In this document: positions 6,596-11,977 of the stretch, one piece after another
Position numbering within the stretch: position 1 is the stretch's first letter
How the letters are laid out: each line of letters starts with the position of its first letter
From: an uncultured Lachnospiraceae bacterium
GTDB taxonomy: Bacteria; Bacillota; Clostridia; Lachnospirales; Lachnospiraceae
Assembly: GCA_949051815.1 (NCBI GenBank)
Contig: CARQVR010000083.1
Span: 1 to 11,977 of the forward strand
DNA length: 11,977 bases
Direction: 5' to 3'
Made by a program: the position numbers and the translations under genes
The notes under the pieces: generated by a model
Told to the model about the DNA's origin: nothing
Database searches by the model: none
The model's input: only the letters and a program-made list of their open reading frames with translations

Positions 6596-8166
6596 GTCAC
6601 GGTTTCCTTCTCCAACTCGGATGCCACTTTGTGGTTCGTGTCCATGCGCTTGGTAATCTCTGTCATATCGGTTACCAGGCGCTGCGTGCTGTCGGCGACG
6701 CCGGAAATGCCGGCGGCACCCTCATCAATGGCCGTTGTGATGGTCTCTATGGCGTCAACGATTTCAGCCATGGAGCTTTTCAGGACGCGGGTACTTGTAT
6801 TAAACGAATCCATGGTTTCTCTGATATAGGCGGCGTCCTCCTGATATTGCTGTCCGGAAGCGACGAAAGAGAGAAATTCCTTTAGAATGGATTCCTCTAT
6901 GTAATTGACCAGATTTTGCGCGTTCTCGGAGAGGTTGTAGACGGCGTGAGTCACGGTATTGTTGACTTCCTGAATGTGGTTAGCCGTTTCGCTGCTGGAA
7001 GCCGCAAGCTGGCGGATTTCATCTGCCACTACCGCAAAGCCTCTGCCGGCCTCTCCTGCCCGTGCCGCTTCCACGGCGGCGTTTAAGGCAATCAGATTAG
7101 TCTTGGAAGCGATCTCCAGAATATCGTGCGTAAGGAGATTTACCTGGTCGACACTGTGGCTTCCCTCGATTGATTCATTTAAGACATCCAGAATTTCTCT
7201 GACTTTGGCATTGGTGTTATCCAGAGTTTTCTGTGCGGAACGTCCCATTTCCGCAGCCCGCGTATTCATTTCGCCGCAGTAGGAAGTGATTTTTTCGCAC
7301 TCGTCAGCCATGTTTTCGGAATCTGACTGCACATTTTTGGCGTTCTGGTTGATGTGGGAAGCGCTGTCTGACACTTCCTGAATGGTTGCCGACAGTTCTT
7401 CGGCAAGGGCGGATAAATCGGTCGCGTTTTTGCTGGAAGTCTGCGTGCGGTATAAAACTTCCTCCACAACGCCGCTGATGCGTCCGGAGCATGCCTGAAG
7501 CGTATCGAGAACATTCGCTATGGGTCTGACTACAGACCTTAAAATGAGAGATACAGTAATCAGGACAAGGATAATGCAGGCAAGGGTGGATGCCCCGTTT
7601 GTAACCATGGAACTCAGATAGACGGAGGCAAGCTGCGTTCTGGCCTGCTCGGTTCTCGTACTGATGGATTCGTCTAAAATGCGGATGCCGTTTTCCACAG
7701 CGGTGTTGCAGTCGGCCACATCACCGTTGGCAAAGGCGTAGGCATCCTGTGTTTTGCTTGCTGCGCTGGCGCACACGAGAAAAACGAGAGAATGCTTCAA
7801 AGAATCATAATCGGCAAGCAGCGCGTTGTAGGTCTCCCTGTCGTCATCGCTGATATAGATTTCATAATCCGCCATCATGCCGTCCAGTTCCGCTTCTGCA
7901 TCTTTTATGTCGTTGACGAGGGTAATCATGGTGTTATAGTCGGTAGCCACAATATGCGACAGCGCCATTTTATGTATATTCATGACGGACTGGTGAATCC
8001 GGGCCAGATGGGTTTTTCCCGCCATATAGTTATCTGCAATATTTGCGGCATTGTCGTTGACATTTCTAATATTGGTGACTGCCAGCAGATTTGATATGAT
8101 CGCTACTATGCCAAGCAGGGCAATGGGCAGTATTAAGCGGTACTTGATGTTTAATTTTTTCTTCAT
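6580..8166 (-). CDS. Methyl-accepting chemotaxis protein (chemoreceptor)
   Basis: A 528-residue membrane chemoreceptor. A first helix (about 11-31) is followed by a roughly 155-residue outer sensing region (32-187), predicted all-helical as in four-helix-bundle receptors. A second helix (about 188-209) leads to a long cytoplasmic coiled coil. The kinase-control tip is well conserved from Glu351 to about 388: EIASKTNLIALNAA, then EAARAGEAGRGFAVVADE. It should work with CheA and CheW encoded elsewhere. After helix 2 there is RPIANVLDTL, but the GDL and DEIG parts of a HAMP domain are not seen, so HAMP is missing or very diverged. ATG at 8166 is chosen because GGAGG (complement of 8178-8182) lies 11 nt upstream; the longer frame from TTG at 8184 would overlap that site. 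It is the second gene of an operon, 33 nt after the binding-protein gene, which suggests that protein brings it its ligand. Confidence 0.93.
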   Translation of the reverse strand: MKKKLNIKYRLILPIALLGIVAIISNLLAVTNIRNVNDNAANIADNYMAGKTHLARIHQSVMNIHKMALSHIVATDYNTMITLVNDIKDAEAELDGMMADYEIYISDDDRETYNALLADYDSLKHSLVFLVCASAASKTQDAYAFANGDVADCNTAVENGIRILDESISTRTEQARTQLASVYLSSMVTNGASTLACIILVLITVSLILRSVVRPIANVLDTLQACSGRISGVVEEVLYRTQTSSKNATDLSALAEELSATIQEVSDSASHINQNAKNVQSDSENMADECEKITSYCGEMNTRAAEMGRSAQKTLDNTNAKVREILDVLNESIEGSHSVDQVNLLTHDILEIASKTNLIALNAAVEAARAGEAGRGFAVVADEIRQLAASSSETANHIQEVNNTVTHAVYNLSENAQNLVNYIEESILKEFLSFVASGQQYQEDAAYIRETMDSFNTSTRVLKSSMAEIVDAIETITTAIDEGAAGISGVADSTQRLVTDMTEITKRMDTNHKVASELEKETVTFANL

Positions 8167-8177
8167 AATGCCTGTAA

Positions 8178-8182
8178 CCTCC
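8178..8182 (-). promoter_or_regulatory. Ribosome binding site that sets the chemoreceptor start
   Basis: GGAGG on the - strand, 11 nt before the ATG at 8166. The upstream in-frame TTG (8184-8182) overlaps this site, so it cannot be the start that the site serves. Confidence 0.7.
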
Positions 8183-8199
8183 AAAAGATGTCTGTGCTT

Positions 8200-9489
8200 T
8201 TACGGCGCGGTTATTCCCTCGACCATGGAATCGAGCTGCTCTTGCAGACCCTTTTCTTCCGGGTTTCCGGCGGCCATATTTAAGGCAAATGCCGAGACGG
8301 GATCCCAGAAATTACCGCCAATGCGCTGCAGGCAGGAAAACTCTGACTGTTCAAGCAAGGCGGTGATGGCGGGGGAGTTCTGCACGTCGGCAGATGCGGC
8401 GGCTTTTGTGTTGGCCGGTCCCTGTCCTCGCATTTCAAAGCGGAGCTGCTGGTTTTTTTCATTGGAAATCCATTCAGCCAGCCGGACAGCCCATGTATAA
8501 TGCTCAGAGTAAGCGTTGACGCCGATCAGCTTATAGCCGGAAAAAGATGCCATCTGGATCTGTCTCTCCGCGCAGGTGTAGGTGGGGAGCTTGGAAGCGC
8601 CATAGTCTGCGCCCCATGCTTCTTCCATAGCGACTGCGTTCCATACGCCGCTGACACCGGCGATCACGGAACCGTCCTGAACGCCTTCGAGGAAACCTTC
8701 TTCTACCGTGTTGAGGAAGGCTGGGCTTTCCGCAATGGCGAGCATGGCATTGGCCACGTCTTCACCTTTGATATCGCCTTCTGTCTGATTCCAAGTGCAG
8801 AAGTTGGTGATGCCGTCACTGTTTAGTCCGACTTCCAGACCGGTGTTGCCGAAAAAGGAATAGACATACCATGCGGAAGACCAGTCCATGGTAATTTTCT
8901 TTCCATTTTCTTCTGCAATCTGCAGCATACGGTCAAAGCTTTTAATATCTTCCTGATTGAAAAACTGTTTGTTGTAATATAGAAAATAGCCGTTGTCAGC
9001 CGTTAAAGGATAGGCGTAGAGTGTATTTCCCACAGAAGCGGCCTCCACAGCGCCGGGCAGATTTTCGGATTTGATGCGGTCTGCATTTTCGACCGGCTCC
9101 AGCGCACCGGCAGCTACGAGTGTATTTAGCTGGTCATCCGCAAAAGCAAAGACGTCCGCGCCTGCTTCCAGATCCCCCATTAATACATCTTTACAGTTAG
9201 ATTCGCTCTGGGCTGTAAATGTAATATGGAAATTGGCCTGCCCTTTGTATTCCGTCTGGAAGTCTTCAATAATTCTGGTTAACAGCGCTTCGTCTTCTTC
9301 GGCGCCCCAGACGGTCAGTTCGACATCCCCATTATCAGACAGGAGCTCTGTTTCGCCTGTGTCCTCAGTACTATTTCGCAGTTCCGTATCGTCATCGGTA
9401 ATCTTGCTTTCTATGTCTGAGCCGGCACATCCGGACAGCGACGCAGCCAATATGGCAGTGATAAAAATGGCGTTGATTTTCTTTCTCAT
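8200..9489 (-). CDS. MalE-like extracellular solute-binding lipoprotein
   Basis: A 429-residue exported lipoprotein of the family 1 (sugar-type) periplasmic-binding fold. MRKK and a hydrophobic core lead to the lipobox LSGC with Cys21 as the lipid anchor. Residues 22-55 are an acidic linker. The mature fold opens with VELTVWGAEEDEALL (56-70) and includes GADVFAFADDQLNTLVAAGALEPV (from 110), both typical of maltose/oligosaccharide-binding proteins. ATG at 9489 is chosen because GGAGG (complement of 9495-9499) lies 5 nt upstream; an in-frame ATG at 9501 overlaps that site. Family members normally sit with two permeases of the MalF/MalG type. None is present here; the next gene is a chemoreceptor. 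It therefore probably serves sensing, perhaps also sharing permeases encoded elsewhere. An oligosaccharide ligand is likely by family, but not shown. Confidence 0.92.
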   Translation of the reverse strand: MRKKINAIFITAILAASLSGCAGSDIESKITDDDTELRNSTEDTGETELLSDNGDVELTVWGAEEDEALLTRIIEDFQTEYKGQANFHITFTAQSESNCKDVLMGDLEAGADVFAFADDQLNTLVAAGALEPVENADRIKSENLPGAVEAASVGNTLYAYPLTADNGYFLYYNKQFFNQEDIKSFDRMLQIAEENGKKITMDWSSAWYVYSFFGNTGLEVGLNSDGITNFCTWNQTEGDIKGEDVANAMLAIAESPAFLNTVEEGFLEGVQDGSVIAGVSGVWNAVAMEEAWGADYGASKLPTYTCAERQIQMASFSGYKLIGVNAYSEHYTWAVRLAEWISNEKNQQLRFEMRGQGPANTKAAASADVQNSPAITALLEQSEFSCLQRIGGNFWDPVSAFALNMAAGNPEEKGLQEQLDSMVEGITAP

Positions 9490-9494
9490 AGGTT

Positions 9495-9499
9495 CCTCC
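9495..9499 (-). promoter_or_regulatory. Ribosome binding site of the solute-binding protein gene
   Basis: GGAGG on the - strand, 5 nt before the ATG at 9489. It overlaps the in-frame ATG at 9501, which argues for the shorter protein that begins MRKK. Confidence 0.7.
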
Positions 9500-9608
9500 A
9501 TGTCAGAGCATACGGCGATCCATGATCAGCGCTGCGGAAAAAGGGTACAGCGCCGCCGCCCCGCCTGTTTGCTTCGGGGAAGCTGTCAATACAGGATAGC
9601 CCGTGGAT

Positions 9609-9637
9609 ATTATAGCGTTTTTCTTTTTTTTCTTCAA
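9609..9637 (-). promoter_or_regulatory. Promoter of the binding-protein/chemoreceptor operon
   Basis: On the - strand, TTGAAG (complement of 9632-9637) and a perfect TATAAT (complement of 9609-9614) are separated by exactly 17 nt. The -35 matches 4 of 6 consensus bases, and A/T-rich runs lie between and upstream. Transcription should start near 9602. This is a housekeeping-type promoter; no sigma-28 (motility) pattern was recognised. Confidence 0.65.
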
Positions 9638-9723
9638 TATTTTTTGATAATAAAAAAGAAACCGTCAAACACTGAAAGAATAACGTCCAGTTCATTAAGT
9701 GACTATGGTAAATGGCAGCAACT

Positions 9724-9735
9724 ATAGTATACTAT
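9724..9735. promoter_or_regulatory. 12-bp perfect palindrome, possible operator
   Basis: ATAGTATACTAT is a perfect 12-bp palindrome between divergent genes. It contains TATACT, a good -10 hexamer on either strand, but no clear -35 lies at the right distance on either side. It may be a regulator-binding site, a promoter core or both. Confidence 0.35.
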
Positions 9736-9870
9736 CATTATTAAGATAAACAGAACCGGTTTCTAATGATGAACAGACGGAACAGGAGCAGCCTTTAAAT
9801 GCGTTGGGACAGGAGCATATAAGGAACATTTAAGCAAAATAAATATGGACAAGCGAGGTGATTCAGAAAG

Positions 9871-10074
9871 ATGGAATTTTCGAGAGAGGATTTAACCGAG
9901 GCCAAAAGGCAGATTGATTCCACGTTGCATAAATTGAGGGAAACAATAAAGACATTTGAAGCCAAAGAAAATGCAGAGCGCTATAAGTCACAGATTACAT
10001 TGGCAAAAAGAAGGGTAAGAGCCTTTGAGATTGCGAATTGGTTTATTGAAAACGAGCTTGAAAAAGTTATTTGA
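9871..10074 (+). CDS. Small helical protein of unknown function
   Basis: A 67-residue, highly charged protein predicted to be almost entirely helical, with two helices (about 5-34 and 36-64). It has no signal peptide, membrane segment or cysteine, so it is probably cytoplasmic. GAGGTG (9855-9860) lies 10 nt before the ATG. Similar short proteins are common in clostridial genomes as far as I recall, but I know of no assigned function. It is followed after 36 nt by the DUF2200 gene, probably on one transcript. Confidence 0.75.
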   Translation: MEFSREDLTEAKRQIDSTLHKLRETIKTFEAKENAERYKSQITLAKRRVRAFEIANWFIENELEKVI

Positions 10075-10098
10075 GAGAGCCAGTTGCGGGGCTGGGAT

Positions 10099-10104
10099 GA
10101 GGTG
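10099..10104 (+). promoter_or_regulatory. Ribosome binding site that sets the DUF2200 start
   Basis: GAGGTG lies 6 nt before ATG at 10111. An in-frame TTG at 10084 has no such site and would add 9 residues unlike the family. Confidence 0.6.
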
Positions 10105-10110
10105 TGTTTT

Positions 10111-10461
10111 ATGGGAAATGAGAAGATATATCAGATGGATTTTTCAAAAGTTTATCACTTGCTTGTCAATAAGGCAGAGAGAAAGGGGCGGACAAGGCAG
10201 GAGGTTGACGAGGTGATCCGCTGGCTCACAGGGTACAGCCAGACGGAATTGGAGGGAATGCTGGAAAGGACAGTGCCTTACGGGGATTTCTTTCGGGATG
10301 CTCCTGAGCTGAATGAAAACAGGCGGCTGATTAAAGGCGTGGTTTGCGGCGTCAGGGTGGAAGATATCGAAGAGCCTCTGATGCAGGAGATCCGTTACCT
10401 GGACAAACTGGTTGACGAGCTTGCCAGAGGGAAGGCCATGGATAAGATACTGCGTAAATAG
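10111..10461 (+). CDS. DUF2200 family protein
   Basis: A 116-residue cytoplasmic protein recognised as DUF2200 from its full-length pattern: the N-terminal NEKIYQMDFSKVYHLLVNKA, the ERKGRTRQEVDEVIRWLTGY segment, YGDFF, and the closing IRYLDKLVDELARGK with KILRK. The length fits the family. DUF2200 proteins are small, conserved and uncharacterised; no catalytic residues can be named. The start at 10111 is supported by GAGGTG 6 nt upstream. Downstream, 174 nt separate it from guaA, which has its own promoter, so the two need not be co-regulated. Confidence 0.88.
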   Translation: MGNEKIYQMDFSKVYHLLVNKAERKGRTRQEVDEVIRWLTGYSQTELEGMLERTVPYGDFFRDAPELNENRRLIKGVVCGVRVEDIEEPLMQEIRYLDKLVDELARGKAMDKILRK

Positions 10462-10526
10462 AGAAGCGGCACATGGCATAAGCTGCGATGCAATCTGATA
10501 GGACAGCGAAGAAGATAAGAATTTCA

Positions 10527-10556
10527 TTGCTTTTCCTGAGAAGATTACTATATAAT
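10527..10556 (+). promoter_or_regulatory. guaA: Probable guaA promoter
   Basis: A perfect TATAAT at 10551-10556 has TTGCTT (10527-10532) as a weak -35 with 18-nt spacing. Transcription would start near 10563, giving a leader of about 70 nt with the strong site AGGAGG at 10621-10626, 9 nt before the ATG. The 10462-10635 gap shows no purine-riboswitch pattern that I can recognise. Confidence 0.55.
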
Positions 10557-10635
10557 TAAGTGGCGGCAGCATATTGCATATGTGCAGGCAGCAGGACAAC
10601 GGACATAAGAGAGAAGGATAAGGAGGCTTTACCCT

Positions 10636-11928
10636 ATGAAACAGGACTTGATTGTTATATTGGATATGGGCAGTACCAGTAATACCGTGCTTGCCCGCGG
10701 GATTCGTGATCTCGGCGTATACAGCGAGATACATCCCCATGATATCACCGTGGATGAGCTGAACGCGTTGAAGAACGTAAAGGGAATCGTGCTAAACGGC
10801 GGTGAAAACCGCGTGGTCGACGGGAAGGAAGTGGAGGTCAGACCGGAAATTTATGATATGGGCATTCCAATGATTTCCGTAGATTATCCCCAGTCGAAAT
10901 GTAAGACGCAGCTTTCGGAACTTCCTGATATGGAGACACTGAAAAAGTTTGTTTTCGAGGAGTGTGGCGCAGAGGCAAACTGGAACATGAAGAATTTCAT
11001 TGAAGACCAGGTGGAGCTGATCAGACAGCAGGTTGGCGACCGCAAGGTGCTTCTTGCGCTGTCGGGCGGTGTGGACTCGTCCGTGGTTGCGGCGATGCTG
11101 ATCAAAGCGATCGGACAGCAGCTTGTGTGCGTACATGTAAATCACGGTTTGATGAGAAAGAACGAATCCGAAAGCGTCGTGAAGGTGTTCCGCGATGAGC
11201 TTCACGCGAATTTAATCTATGTGGACGCGTCCGAACGGTTCCTTGGCAAGCTGGAAAATGTGGCGGATCCGGAGCAGAAGAGAAAAATTATCGGCGGTGA
11301 ATTTATCCGTGTGTTTGAGGAAGAAGCAAGGAAACTGGAAGGAATCGATTTCCTTGGACAGGGAACCATTTACCCGGATATCATCGAGAGCGGCACGAAG
11401 ACCGCGAAGATGGTGAAGTCTCACCACAACGTAGGCGGTTTGCCGGAGGATTTGAAGTTCGAGCTTGTGGAGCCGTTAAAGCAGCTTTTCAAGGACGAGG
11501 TGCGTGCCTGCGGCGTGGAACTGGGACTGCCTCATGACATGGTATACAGACAGCCGTTCCCGGGACCCGGACTGGGAGTGAGGTGCCTGGGAGCGATCAC
11601 CAGAGACAGACTGGAGGCGGTCAGAGAGTCGGATGCGATTCTGCGGGAGGAATTTGCCAGGGCAGGGCTTGATAAGAAGGTGTGGCAGTACTTCACAGTC
11701 GTTCCGGACTTTAAGTCTGTGGGAATGAAAAATAATGCGCGGGTATTTGAGTATATGGTGATTATCCGTGCCATCAATACCATCGACGCAATGACAGCGT
11801 CCGTCGAGAAGGTTGACTGGGATGTGTTGGAGAAGATTACGCAGCGGATTCTGGCAGAGGTCGGGAATGTGAACCGGGTTTGCTACGATATGAGCCCGAA
11901 GCCTCCGGCGACGATTGAATTTGAGTGA
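10636..11928 (+). CDS. guaA: GMP synthase with degenerate, shortened glutaminase domain
   Basis: This enzyme makes GMP from XMP, ATP and an ammonia source in purine synthesis. It has 430 residues, against about 510-525 for the usual two-domain enzyme. The synthetase part is complete: PP-loop SGGVDSS (143-149), the VNHGLMRKNE segment, TIYPD and SHHNVGGLP, QPFPGPGLGVRCLG, and the C-terminal KPPATIEFE. The N-terminal glutaminase part begins normally (VILDMGS, LGVYSEIHPHD, GIVLNGG). However, where relatives read GIPVLGICYG this one reads GIPMISVDYP, so the nucleophile Cys is Asp83. The chain then jumps through about 20 residues to the synthetase domain (FVFEECGAEANWNMKNFI), so the region with the catalytic His and Glu is absent. 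There is no stop or frame break, and the gene looks maintained. It should use free ammonia, or receive it from a separate glutaminase. Confidence 0.92.
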   Translation: MKQDLIVILDMGSTSNTVLARGIRDLGVYSEIHPHDITVDELNALKNVKGIVLNGGENRVVDGKEVEVRPEIYDMGIPMISVDYPQSKCKTQLSELPDMETLKKFVFEECGAEANWNMKNFIEDQVELIRQQVGDRKVLLALSGGVDSSVVAAMLIKAIGQQLVCVHVNHGLMRKNESESVVKVFRDELHANLIYVDASERFLGKLENVADPEQKRKIIGGEFIRVFEEEARKLEGIDFLGQGTIYPDIIESGTKTAKMVKSHHNVGGLPEDLKFELVEPLKQLFKDEVRACGVELGLPHDMVYRQPFPGPGLGVRCLGAITRDRLEAVRESDAILREEFARAGLDKKVWQYFTVVPDFKSVGMKNNARVFEYMVIIRAINTIDAMTASVEKVDWDVLEKITQRILAEVGNVNRVCYDMSPKPPATIEFE

Positions 11929-11977
11929 TATTAATTTAGTATAAGCTATTAGGTATGGCAGGTGGTCTATGAGATAT

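Larger units (their letters stand above)
9490..9870. other. Divergent intergenic region with a long leader
   Basis: No convincing gene lies here. From right to left on the - strand it holds the promoter of the binding-protein/chemoreceptor operon (9609-9637) and then a leader of about 112 nt. The leader is GC-rich around 9541-9575 and can form short stems, for example GCTTC with GAAGC (complement of about 9574-9590). I do not recognise a known riboswitch in it. The A/T-rich tract at 9617-9661 flanks the -35 and could act as an UP element. Toward the right end is a 12-bp palindrome (9724-9735) and the presumed, not clearly resolved, promoter of the 67-residue gene. Confidence 0.6.

Noticed and set aside
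9071..9727. A 218-codon open frame on the + strand over the binding-protein gene
   Set aside because: It is antisense to the clear MalE-like gene, is rich in Ser and Val as expected of a shadow frame, and runs into non-coding A/T-rich DNA.
10462..10635. A purine riboswitch ahead of guaA
   Set aside because: The conserved loop sequences of the purine riboswitch were not found; only a promoter and a strong ribosome binding site are visible.
10144..10740. A 198-codon open frame on the - strand
   Set aside because: It is antisense to the DUF2200 gene and the start of guaA, has no clear ribosome binding site, and resembles no family.
11969..11977. A possible start codon of a next gene at the right edge
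   Set aside because: ATG follows a GGTGG only 3 nt away, too close for a good site, and only three codons are visible.

Overview
The window looks like a chromosomal stretch of a low-to-mid GC Firmicute, most likely a gut clostridium of the Lachnospiraceae type. This is an inference from AGGAGG-type ribosome binding sites, a clostridial-style chemoreceptor, a MalE-like lipoprotein, a DUF2200 protein and an unusual GMP synthase. No RNA gene, CRISPR array, insertion sequence or phage gene was seen.

Layout. (1) Positions 131-4200, + strand: a tightly packed four-gene cassette with a small helical protein, a MacB/LolD-type ABC ATPase, an eight-helix FtsX-like permease and a lipoprotein with a probable cyclophilin-like domain. 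(2) Positions 4374-6532, + strand: a visibly more AT-rich pair, behind its own extended -10 promoter, made of an FMN-binding split-barrel protein and a fused ABC half-transporter of the exporter class. A bidirectional terminator lies at their end. (3) Positions 6580-9489, - strand: a two-gene operon with a MalE-like lipoprotein first and a chemoreceptor second, and no transport permease or ATPase between or beside them. (4) Positions 9490-9870: a divergent intergenic region with the promoter of that operon, a roughly 112-nt GC-rich leader and a 12-bp palindrome. (5) Positions 9871-10461, + strand: a 67-residue helical protein and a DUF2200 protein. (6) Positions 10636-11928, + strand: guaA, GMP synthase, with its own promoter.

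How the genes work together. Cassette 1 probably moves a hydrophobic or peptide-like compound away from the membrane, or senses it, with the lipoprotein as an outer-face partner. Pair 2 probably exports something else. In operon 3 the binding protein probably presents its ligand to the chemoreceptor, so it would be a taxis or sensing module and not an uptake system.

The most striking observation is guaA. The synthetase half is complete, but the glutaminase half is cut down to about 85 residues of its N-terminal fold. The nucleophile cysteine position reads Asp, and the region that should hold the catalytic His and Glu is absent. The enzyme should therefore depend on free ammonia or on a separate glutaminase.
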